The notes under the pieces were generated by a model. The model saw only the letters and a program-made list of their open reading frames with translations. It did no database searches and was not told the origin of the DNA. This document shows positions 55,050 to 64,000 of a DNA stretch of 64,000 nucleotides, piece after piece (positions within the stretch are counted from its first letter, which is position 1; each line of letters begins with the position of its first letter). The position numbers were made by a program, and so were the translations under genes. Origin of the DNA: Tipula vernalis (Eukaryota; Arthropoda; Insecta; Diptera; Tipulidae); the NCBI GenBank assembly GCA_958295665.1, contig OY282558.1:338183106-338247105 (forward strand). The letters run 5' to 3'.

Positions 55050-55655
55050 AGCAAAACTATTTAAATATGTAGTTCGCTTTTATTTATTTAAGTACCCGAA
55101 AAATTTTTGATTTAAATTTAAAAAAAATTAAATTAAAAACACTGTTTAGCCATCATTGTATTATTTAAAATTTAGAGTAAATTTATACTAAAGGATTTGT
55201 CGTTGTTGCCGAATTTATTTCCATTGGAAACTACAAAGTACTGTCGTGAAATTTCCATATTCAATTTATGGCGTCTATGCGAGCTAATCTCAAGAATTGG
55301 TGCTATTTAGCTTAGGTCAGGATCTTGTTTCTACCTCTGGGAAATTAGCCCAGAAAAAAATCCCAGAAAACGATTATAGTTAAATATGGTAATACTAATA
55401 TATTATAACTAGCGTATTATGAAAACTATAACGAAACAAAATATATTTATATAATCTGTCGTAGAAATTAAGTATGCAAAATAAAACAAAATCATAAAAT
55501 ACTTGTTTGTATGTGTTTAATAAAAACACTATTAGGTACGTAAAATATATTATAAATAAATTAGTAGACAAAAATTCACATTGAGTTATCATTACAATAT
55601 TCACTTATACAAATTATTCGAAAAAGTATTTTGAAGTTGCACAAAGCATAAAATA
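55050..55655. other. Non-coding intronic stretch
   Basis: AT-rich. No gene or element recognised. Confidence 0.5.
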
Positions 55656-55659
55656 ATGG

Positions 55660-56580
55660 TCCCTAGAAGTCATATAAGATATCAATTAACGAGCACGGCT
55701 TGGTATAGGTTTTGTAGGCCATAGATACAGCTTGCTTATGACCACAGCAAAAAAAAATTGTATTAGCCGTTAGGCAGATATAGTCCCTTGAAGTCATATA
55801 AGATATCAATTAACGAGCACGGCTTGGTATAGGTTTTGTATGCCATGAATACAGCTTGCTGATAGCCACAGTAAAAAAAATTGTATTAGCCATTAGGCAG
55901 ATATAGTCCGTATAAGTCATATAAGATATCAATTAACGAGAACGGCTTGGTATAGGTTTTGTAGGCTATGAATACAGCTTGCTTATGGCCACAGTAAAAA
56001 AAATTGTATTAGCCGTTAGGCAGATATAGTCCCTTGAAGTCATATAAGATATCAATTAACGAGCACGGCTTGATATAGGTTTTGTAGGCTATGAATACAG
56101 CTTGCTTATGGCCACAGTAAAAAAAAATTGTATTAGCCGTTAGGCAGATATAGTCCCTATAAGTCATATAAGATATCAATTAACGAGCACGGCTTGGTAT
56201 AGGTTTTGTATGCCATGGATACAGCTTGCTGATAGCCACAGTAAAAAAAATTGTATTAGCCGTTAGGCAGATATGGTCCCTATAATTCATATAAGATATC
56301 AATTAACGAGCACGGCTTGGTATAGGTTTTGTATACTATGAATACAGCTTGCTTATGGCAACAGTAAAAAAAATTGTACTAGCACTTAGGCAGATATAGT
56401 CCCTTGAAGTCATATAAGATATCAGTTAACGAGCACGGCTTGATATAGGTTTTGTAGGCTATGAATACAGCTTGCTTATGACCAAAGAACAAAAAAATTG
56501 TATTAGCCGTTAGGCAGATATAGTCCCTTGAAGGCATATAAGATATCAATTAACGAGCACGGCTTGGTATAGGTTTTGTA
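55660..56580. repeat. Satellite array, 123-124 bp unit, ~7.4 copies
   Basis: The anchor word GTCATATAAGATATCAATTA recurs (with small changes) at 55669, 55793, 55916, 56039, 56163, 56286, 56409 and 56533. Each unit also contains CGAGCACGGCTTGGTATAGG and TTGTATTAGCCGTTAGGCAG. Copies differ by a few substitutions and by A-run length. The last copy stops at 56580, where an inverted copy begins. Confidence 0.97.
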
Positions 56581-56735
56581 GTTCGTGCTCGTTAATTGAT
56601 ATCTTATATGACTTCAAGGGACTATATCTGCCTAACAGCTAATACAATTTTTTTTTACTGTGGTCGTAAGTAAGCTATATTCATAGCATACAAAACCTAT
56701 ACCAAGTCGTGCTCGTTAATCGATATTTTGTATGA
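56581..56735. repeat. Inverted satellite copy at the array end
   Basis: The sequence from TGCTCGTTAATTGATATCTT to about 56735 is the reverse complement of about 1.2 satellite units, so the array ends in a palindromic junction with a loop of about 25 bp at 56560-56585. Confidence 0.95.
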
Positions 56736-56739
56736 CGTT

Positions 56740-57800
56740 TAAGAATCCTAGGTAGTTGGATCTAGAATTTTTATACTTGTGCTTGTGATGGTTTCTTGCA
56801 TGAATTCTTGGAATTACAACTTACGTTTAACTATTGCTCCGCTTTTCGTATTGAAAATGTGCAGCTATTGGCTAGAAAACACAAAAAATATCCGTATAAA
56901 TTTAACTCAAAAAATATTTTTACATGTTATTAACTCATATATCTTGTAAAAATATTTTTCCGGGATAAATACTGTCATGATAGTTTTTTTCGGGATGACA
57001 CTAAATAATGTCAGGATAGATATATTTTTCTGGGATGACAGTGATATTGTTGTATCATTATATATTAGTGTTGCCAACACACTTTTTCTGGGATAATTTT
57101 CGGGCTAACTTCACAGACATCTGGTTCCTCACGTATTAATTTTTTCTTAAATGTTAAACAAATGTTCATTCGCGTAAAATGTGTTAATAATTGTGTTAAA
57201 CTATGGATAAAATCTAAATGAAATGTTAATTTTGAATTATTTTTGCAGGATTTTTAATTTCTTTATGAAATAGAAAATTAAAGGTGGAATTTTAGTTTCT
57301 ATAATATAAAATTAGATAAGTGAGAAACAGTTTACATTCAATTTTGGATAAGTTTATTTTTTAGTTGAGAAATTTATACCAAATCATTTAAGTCACAGTT
57401 TCAGCTCTACGACATTCACGATGCCGGTTTCACTATAAACGTTTGAATGTTTAATGTCGCAAAATGTTGTCCTCTACCACCCCTTCAATATAACATCTTC
57501 AGTGCCGGGCATTCAAAATTCTTATAGTCTCGTGAATCGTCGCGGAACAGGAATTCCCGAACGCTATCTCTAGTAATGCCTATTTCCGATTTCAGGATAT
57601 GTTAATCGGATAAAAATGTTCTGTTCATGATACCCTTACAACATAACACAAAATTTTATGATATAATTACGCCACTTAGATAAAATCGGTAAGAAAAAGC
57701 GCAGCAATTCAATCGAACAATCTTGTCATTCGAATTGTTTATGATAATTTGGGTAAGTGCTGTTTTTCCTAAATAAAAGTCAAAAATGTGTACTAAACAA
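56740..57800. other. Non-coding intronic stretch with a short dispersed word
   Basis: TTTTTCYGGGATRA recurs at about 56955, 56987, 57028 and 57087 in the same orientation. No gene. Confidence 0.5.
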
Positions 57801-57802
57801 TA

Positions 57803-58060
57803 GCTGCGTTTTTTTGTTCGCTCCGGATAGCTGCTATCGAGAGCCGTCACATAAAATGTGGCTCCCGATAGCGCTTCGTATAAATAGGTAGAGCCAAATA
57901 TTTGTTATATGATGTTTTTGGTAAACAATTGAATTAAAAATGATAGTTTGATGTTAAATAAGTTTAGTTTACCAATAAATAGCGCGTCAAATTTAAATTT
58001 AGGCGTATACAAATGTCGGCTCTCGATAGCAGCTATCCGGAACGAATAAAAAAACACAGC
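57803..58060. mobile_element. MITE family A, copy 2
   Basis: 258 bp with ends GCTGCGTTTTTTTGTTCGCT and (inverted) GCTGTGTTTTTTTATTCGTT, flanked by TA (57801-57802 and 58061-58062). It is nearly identical to 20697-20950. No ORF. The TA duplication suggests mobilisation by a Tc1/mariner-type transposase. Confidence 0.92.
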
Positions 58061-58409
58061 TAATAACAACAGTTAACGAAAATATATTTACTATTAAAAA
58101 CCAGGTTACTCGAAATAAACTCACACTGTTGAAAAGAAAACGGTTCCAACAATGTTATTTAAATAAAAATATCACAGACACGTGCTACCAATCTGTCAAA
58201 TAGGCAAATCACACCTTTTTTTGTTAAACGCTTTATAGCATAGCCCCAGAAAACTAAAACTTCCCTTATCGCCAAAAAAACAATCTACAAACTTCCGAAG
58301 AAAGATTTATTCGAGCGTTAAACTCAAAATAGTATTATGTTCGATAATTCAAGCAATTTAAAAAAAAAAAATACGTAACTTTTCTGTCCCCTTACATATA
58401 GTATATGTA

Positions 58410-58564
58410 CACTCCGATTTAAATGTCGTGAACAAAAATTTTGTTTTTGTTAATTTTAAATTATGGGGTATTATTCCAACCCACTTAGTTATCATAATTT
58501 TATTTACTGAAAGGCTGACCAAATCGATCAGAAAATATCTTCTTACAACATTTAAATCGAAGTG
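58410..58564. mobile_element. Tc1/mariner-type MITE, 155 bp
   Basis: CACTCCGATTTAAATGTCGT and the inverted end CACTTCGATTTAAATGTTGT are flanked by TA (58408-58409 and 58565-58566). No ORF. Confidence 0.85.
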
Positions 58565-58917
58565 TAAATAAATACGTCTGACTGTGTGTGTATATTATGT
58601 ATACACATTTTACCTAATATTATATATTTTATGAATGGATAAGCAAAATCGATTCTGTATATAAACACTCAATCAAACTGAATCGGATGTGTACAAGGAA
58701 AACCTATTTGTTTTCATAATTTTAATGTGGTTTTGGTTAATAGACGTAAAAAATGTCTATTTTTGTAACAACAAAAAAAAAAAAAACATAAAATTTTCCG
58801 AATATCCTACCTATACATACATTCATATTAAAATCCTTTTTTTTACACATTAATAAACAAATTTATTTTTATTTTTTTGTTTATAGATTTTATGGTATTT
58901 TATTATTTTTATTTTAG

Positions 58918-59047
58918 GTTATTGGGTGTTTGGTGCGCAATTTTGTGACACATGGGTGGCCTTTGATGTTATGTGTTCCACCGCATCCATTTTGAATTTA
59001 TGCGCAATATCCCTAGATCGTTATATACATATAAAAGACCCATTAAG
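58918..59047 (+). CDS. Dop1R1: Dopamine D1-like receptor, internal exon (TM2 end to TM3)
   Basis: The exon encodes [20 protein letters not shown], then [20 protein letters not shown], then DPLR. It carries the extracellular Cys (QFCDTW) of the conserved disulfide, the amine-binding Asp3.32 (VAFDVMC) in TM3, and the DRY motif at the cytoplasmic end that couples to G protein. The sequence is that of insect Dop1R1. The acceptor TATTTTTATTTTAG ends at 58917, the donor GTAAGT starts at 59048, and the exon begins in phase 1 and ends in phase 2 (Arg codon AG|N). The remainder (TM4-TM7) lies beyond the window. Confidence 0.95.
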
Positions 59048-61108
59048 GTAAGTCTATAATTTAAATACATAATTAATTAATACTGGTCGATTTCAATCGA
59101 CGTCAAGACAAATTCTTACAAAATTTAAAATTTATTCGCCTTATTATTATAATTTTATATCATTCGACGGACATTTACAAGTGGAATTTAAAATTTTACA
59201 TGATTTGTTGTCAATCAATCACCAGTCACACATATTCAAATTTAATAATGCTTCACCAAAACCAGAGAGAAATGTTTGACAAATATTTGCACATCGGATT
59301 AAGATTTCCTGTTTATTTTTATTTTTATTGAATTGATGAATGTGATTATTTGTTTGGCAAAAATAAAAAGCGTCAGTAATTTTTGCCTGTCGCGCGCCTA
59401 CACACCCTAAAGATTTCAAATTGAGTCAATATTTTTTATTTTAATAAATCAAATAGAAAAAAAAAACATTGTAAATAATGTTCATACTGTTTATAAACAC
59501 ACGTGAACAAATAAACAGCATGAACATTTTGTTTTTTTACCAAGCCTTGTGTTGGCTCTTTAACAAGGCTTGTTAGAAAAACAAGAAATGTTGTGAATTT
59601 GTAACATATAGTGGTTCAACTGGGGTGCTTAAAATATTTTACTAGTCCTAAACCAACAAAGCAGATAATAATTGGCTCGTACAAATTTTGGTGAATTTGA
59701 AACTTATAAAAGTGAAATTAAGAAGGACGTTGGTTGGTAATAGAATTCAATTGTATACAGATACATACTTAGGTTTTTACTTAGTAGACCATAGAACAGA
59801 ATGGACCGCAAAATAATTTACCTGCAACATCTACAGCGCAAAGTAGCCTTGTAACCGGTCCAGTAACTACAGCAAGTATAATCAAAATTAGTACCCACAG
59901 ATGTCACTACAAAATTCAGTAGATACATAAGTTCCAAAAGATGTCACTGCAACTTTCAATTTACATATAAATAAAAAAAACACACAACCCGCAAAAACAA
60001 AGTTTTTGACTATGTATCCTTTATATATAAGACTCGGTCGATTGCAATTCAGTTTCGACCTTCTTCACTATGACTAAAATTTAAAATTCAATGAGTAAGG
60101 GTCATTCAAAAAACCAATTTAAATTTTAAACTTACTTGAAGAAACATTTGGAACACTACTATATTGAACTTTTTAAATTGAAAATTAAAGAAAAAACTTA
60201 GTTATAGTATGTTGATCGAACTGAAATTTTGCCAAAAAGTATTGTTAGGTGACAAAAGTCGATTTGCAAAATTTCAGCGCGAGGGGATCACGGGAAGTGG
60301 GTCAATTTTGAACTTGAAGATCGTAAGGACACTCAAGCAACCAATCAAGCAGGTGAAGTTAATATAAAGGATATAATATAAAAACGATAATTCAAAAAAA
60401 TTATTTTATTGACGCATAAAATGGATGATTTTAGTTAACTTTGTTCTGACATAAGATTTATGTTGTTATAGTGAGAACTGTTTACTATTATATTACAGTA
60501 GAATTTTGCTGTAAATTTGTATAATTCTGTGGTGAAAAGGTAAAGTATCTTATCTCGAGATAAGACATTTTTGAGATTTTAACAAAATCATACCCAACTA
60601 GCCACTACATATGTACACAGAAATTTCCGAACAAGGTAACATTTTGGATTCAATTAGTATACACGAAAAGTTTATGGTAACGGATGAGTGATTTTGAAAT
60701 CGTAAATGTACGTATGGTCACATATAGTTTACATTTGGTATCATACTGTTGATTAAAAAATTACGTAGATATGGTGACATTGTAACCGTACTGTACGCCT
60801 ACGAAGTCTCCAGATATCATGCTTTTCGTAACTTGTAAAAATACTAGCACTAAAATGTATACATTTAGTTTCAATATCGTCGCAACTGCATAGCAAATTA
60901 TTACTTATGATTATTTTTATTTTAAATTATTGCTTATGGTGGTATTTTAAATAATTCGTTCCCAGAATGTATGCATTTGTTTATTTCACTCTAATATGTA
61001 TACATATAGTCACATCTCTAACCAAAAACTGAATATGTCACAATGACAGTTGTCATTAGAAATTTAAAGTTTATGGAAGTGGTTTAATAAAGTAATTAAC
61101 ATAAAAAA
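59048..61108. other. Start of the next Dop1R1 intron, non-coding
   Basis: No exon seen. Two short hairpins occur: ATGTTCATACTGTTTA (59478) with its inverse at 59512-59527, and CAAGCCTTGT (59541) with ACAAGGCTTG (59563-59572). From about 60605 (CACTACATATGTACAC) onward, words like ATATGGTCACATA and ATATGTCACA recur, which may be the subterminal repeats of the CACTA-like element. Confidence 0.5.
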
Positions 61109-63267
61109 ATGCCAAAAACAGAAAAATACTTTAAATTTAGCAGCACTTATTATAGGAGGGTACAATACCAGATGAATTTACAGAAAAAAGAATATTTAAA
61201 GCGAATGCAGAAATTAAAAAGCCCAGCTGCATTTCAAACAAAAGAGAAAGGCGAAAATTTGAAAACTTGTTCTTCTTTTGCCTCAAATTTTTCTGTGGCA
61301 AAAGAGTTGTCCTTGCCAATTCCAGTACTGAAAAGCACCATAGAAAATATTACCTGTAATGATTTGGACGACACAATCCACAGCAACGCAGAATATAAAG
61401 TAACTAATGATGCAGATGACACTTGCAATGTACTTCTTGATGAAAATATAGGAAGTGTTGATTATGACGAATGTTCCTTTGAAGAAGAAAAAAGTCTCTC
61501 TATTGCTACAGAACTTAGGAAATGGGCACTCACTCATCATATAACACACCTAGCATTAAATGATTTATTGAGAATATTGATTATATTTGGGTTTTCATGG
61601 TTGGTAATGAAGTTAGGCCAATGGGTGGTGGCAAATTTTGGTATAACGGATTGGAAAATTGCTTACAATGTGTACTATCGAACATTAAGAAGTCAATAAA
61701 AATCTCATTGATATTTAACATCGACGGATTGCCAATTTATAATAGCTCCAGGTACCAATTTTGGCCAATTTTAGCTGCAATATATGGAATGAAACAAATG
61801 CGCCCGATGGTAATTGCCGTATATTGCGGAGAAGAAAAACCTCCATTGCAACTATATTTAAAAGAATTTGTTGAGGAAATGAAACACATTTTAACTAATG
61901 GTATTCAAGTTAATGGTTTCAACATACAAGTGTCCATTCGCTGCTTTATTTGTGATTCTCCAGCAAGGGCATTCATTAAAGGTGAGCTAATTATTTCTTA
62001 TTATATATAATAGCGTTAAATATTTATTGAATTGTTTCTGATAGGCACAGTGAATTTCAATAGTGCCCATGGTTGTCAAAAATGCGAGGTTGTTGGAGAA
62101 TACGATTATCATAGAGGGCGGCACATGAGTTTTCCGAGAATAAATTGTGCCTTTCGAACAGATGAAACATTTCGTAATCAAACCGACGAGGACCACCACA
62201 AGGAAACGACACCTTTAATCGATCTTCCAATTAATCTAGTTGACGATTTTATAATAGCAGATTCATTGCATTTATTGGAACTTGGAATCATGAAAAGATG
62301 TCTTCTTGGTTGGGTACATGGTGACTTCAATTTCAGAGCCAAATTTTCTGTAAATGATATTACAATATTGTCGAAATTATTGGAAGAATGCGATAAAAGA
62401 ATGCCTACTGAACTACACCGAGCTATAAGACCATTGAATTGTTTGAAGTATTGGAAAGGATTAGAGTTCAGAACCTTTTTATTGTACCTGGGAATGGTTG
62501 TTTTAAAAGACCACTTATCCGCTGAAGTTTACCAGCATTTTCTTAAGCTATGCTGTGCGGTATTACTATGTTCGTGCAAGGAGTACTCAATATATTTAGA
62601 CCTAGCTGATGTTCTATTTAGGGAGTATATAGAAGGATTTATAGACTTATATGGAATCGATGCTATTCAGAGTAATGTTCATAATTTGTGTCATGTTGTA
62701 TCGGATGTTAAAAATTTTGGTGATTTAACTACTCTAACTGCTTATCCCTTTGAAAACTTCCTAGGAGTTATGAAACGTTTACTACGACAAGGAAATCGGC
62801 CACTAGAACAGCTATCTAAAAGAATTAGTGAACTGGGTAAAATTAGTGCCACTAAGCAAATGATTGAAATTAATTTTCCGTATATTCGACATCGACAGAA
62901 GAATAAAACAATGTATACGTATTTGTACATAAAATCTGGGATTATGTTGTCGAATGAAAATGATAGAGATAAGTGGTTCTTGACACGAGGCAATGAAATT
63001 GTGGAAATGATTAACGCGGTTCCAATTTCAAATTCCATTTCTATATCAGGTAGAAGCATTAGAAGAAAATACAATTTTTTTAAATCTCCATTTTCATCAG
63101 CAAACATCAATATTTATTCTAGTTTCGGTGAACAAAATAGCGAAGATACATACAATTTAAATTCAATAAAATGTAAGTTGATATCACTAAAATATAAAAA
63201 TGAGTTGGTTTTTATGCCATTGCTACATACTTTGGACCTACTGAAATTTAATAACAAAAATGAATAA
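61109..63267 (+). CDS. CACTA-like transposase (one likely frameshift)
   Basis: ATG at 61109 (MPKTEKYFKFSSTYYRRVQY). An N-terminal acidic region is followed by LRKWALTHHITHLALNDLLR. The frame then shifts near 61590, and 61597-61981 continues with NEVRPMGGGKFWYNGLENCL, LIFNIDGLPIYNSSRYQFWP (a candidate catalytic Asp in NIDGLP) and SIRCFICDSPARAFIK. A 63-bp intron (61982-62044, GTGAGC...TGATAG) joins to GTVNFNSAHGCQKCEVVGEY, CxxC-type, with FPRINCAFRTDETFRN, HHKETTPLIDLPINLVDDFI, IADSLHLLELGIMKRCLLGW and NVHNLCHVVSDVKNFGDL, then AYPFENFLGVMKRLLR. This order matches the transposase of animal CACTA/EnSpm-like elements. Apart from the roughly 61.59 kb shift, which lacks about 15 residues typical of the family, it is open for about 690 codons and may be recent. 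Confidence 0.8.
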
Positions 63268-63440
63268 ACATATGATATACGTATTTTATGTATTTATTAA
63301 AGTTACCGTTTATAAAATTCATTTTATTAATAAAATACATATAAAAAAAATATAATCACATATTTCATCACATAGTTCATTTATGTTAAGCAATAAAAAT
63401 CAAAAATAAATATTGGCGTCTATTAATTTTCGTATAGGTA
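63268..63440. other. Intergenic spacer between convergent transposon genes
   Basis: AT-rich. It contains several AATAAA-like words on both strands (for example TATTTATTAAAG at 63292), consistent with poly(A) sites for both converging genes. Confidence 0.5.
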
Positions 63441-63980
63441 TTAACCTGATAAATCTACGTTGCAGCGATAGACTGGGGTCGCAATACAATCATCAATTTG
63501 ATTCGAATTTTCCTCACATTCATCATTATCTTGATCACTAGTGTTATAAATCTGAGATGGGATAGCAATGTTAGAATTTTTTTCTGTATTCATATCGGTC
63601 TCATCAATTTGGTTCATAGGTTCCTCCACCCCGCTATCATTATGAAGAAAAGTCTTGCTTGTTTTCAATGCATTTTTCTCTTTTTTTCTATTTTGACGAC
63701 TTGCTCGAATTCCACTGTATTTTAGCATAGTGTAAATAAAGAAGTTTTTATTGTCCATGTGAGTATATTTGTGGTTTGCCAAACGCACAACATCGAAATA
63801 TATTTGTATTATACGTGAATATTTTAGAAATGCCACTTTAGTGGTTCCTTTTGCAGCTTTTCCAGTCCATGTAAATTCTCTTAGCAGCTCTTGTTTAAAT
63901 AGAGTTTCAGAAATACTATTAGCGACTTTGAAAGCATCGTTGTCACCATTTATTCCCCCAATTGCAGTTAATCGTTTCAT
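63441..63980 (-). CDS. DUF4806-containing protein, 3'-terminal exon
   Basis: A minus-strand open frame of 179 codons ending at a stop at 63441. It begins MKRLTAIGGINGDNDAFKVA, then LFKQELLREFTWTGKAAKGT and KVAFLKYSRIIQIYFDVVRL, matching the DUF4806 domain (LxxIGG...W.G...K..F). A basic stretch (RASRQNRKKEKNALK) and an acidic tail (DQDNDECEENSNQIDD) follow. The ATG is directly preceded on the coding strand by TTTATTTTAG, a splice acceptor, so this is probably the last exon of a longer gene whose start lies beyond the window. It converges with the transposase gene. DUF4806 proteins are common in insects; their function is not established. A role as an accessory DNA-binding protein of the transposon is inference. 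Confidence 0.7.
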   Translation of the reverse strand: MKRLTAIGGINGDNDAFKVANSISETLFKQELLREFTWTGKAAKGTTKVAFLKYSRIIQIYFDVVRLANHKYTHMDNKNFFIYTMLKYSGIRASRQNRKKEKNALKTSKTFLHNDSGVEEPMNQIDETDMNTEKNSNIAIPSQIYNTSDQDNDECEENSNQIDDCIATPVYRCNVDLSG

Positions 63981-64000
63981 CTAAAATAAATATTATATTA

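Larger units (their letters stand above)
40111..58917 (+). other. Dop1R1: Dop1R1 intron, 18.8 kb
   Basis: Bounded by GTAAGT (40111) and ATTTTTATTTTAG (58917). The codon for Gly after NDIL is split G|GT, and the joined reading [10 protein letters not shown] matches the receptor. The intron is filled with the transposable elements, MITEs and satellite listed separately. The relics of other genes inside it are all mobile-element-derived. Confidence 0.9.

Noticed and set aside
55660..56735. Satellite array as a CRISPR-like repeat-spacer array
   Set aside because: The whole 123-124 bp unit is conserved with no unique spacers, and the host is an animal.
63441..63980. ATG at 63980 as the true start of the DUF4806 protein
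   Set aside because: It is directly preceded by a TTTTAG acceptor, so an upstream exon beyond the window is more likely.

Overview
The window is AT-rich insect nuclear DNA. It holds one host gene and a dense, nested set of transposable elements. The host gene is the D1-like dopamine receptor Dop1R1. Two of its coding exons lie on the + strand at 39931-40110 and 58918-59047. Their translations match insect Dop1R1 almost residue for residue through TM1-TM3 and join in phase across an 18.8 kb intron. The Dop1R1 sequence and the kinds of LINE present fit an insect, perhaps a dipteran, but the order cannot be settled from this window. No rRNA, tRNA, CRISPR or prokaryotic signal was seen.

1-9.7 kb: an inverted-repeat (foldback) element at 608-1065; a Tc1 transposase relic (1289-2241, -); a GC-rich island with (GA)n/(CT)n tracts and two degenerate minisatellites (2.6-4.1 kb); hairpins; a mariner relic (5050-5911, -); and a piggyBac relic (8527-9705, -). 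9.7-14.6 kb: a pogo/Tigger-like C-terminal relic split by a LINE of the RNase H-bearing I/LOA/R1 type (9899-13764, -). The LINE keeps both ends and a 9-bp target-site duplication (TSD) but has lost its reverse-transcriptase core. 16.26-19.09 kb: a Harbinger-like element with a multi-exon DDE transposase, a convergent Myb/SANT-like gene, and ends packed with an AGAAGA-type motif.

20.35-24.0 kb: two LTRs facing head to head. One carries a MITE. The other carries a 2.5 kb TA-flanked element, which itself carries a 771-bp miniature of the 9.9 kb LINE with a 12-bp TSD. 24.9-26.65 kb: a TIR-bounded relic of an uncharacterised metazoan repeat-encoded protein with a GCDTTS-type motif. 29.95-35.1 kb: a CR1/Jockey-superfamily LINE interrupted inside its endonuclease domain by a 1.4 kb solo LTR with a 4-bp TSD. 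35.38-36.0 kb: a 5'-truncated LINE with a TTAGG-type tail and an 11-bp TSD. 37.4-38.8 kb: a long inverted repeat.

The 18.8 kb Dop1R1 intron (40111-58917) holds several MITEs with readable TSDs, a SWIM-domain relic, a Mutator-like transposase fragment, a BEL/Pao gag fragment, a Jockey fragment with a nested insert, two iterated-motif foldbacks, and a 123-124 bp satellite array ending in an inverted copy. Beyond the second exon lies a CACTA-like transposon (61.1 kb to beyond the window end) with a nearly intact transposase gene and a divergent DUF4806 partner gene.

The most unusual recurring structure is a set of short palindromic elements whose arms are built from many copies of a family-specific 12-20 bp word. 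The same design appears at the ends of the Harbinger-like element, which suggests that the words are transposase or Myb binding sites.
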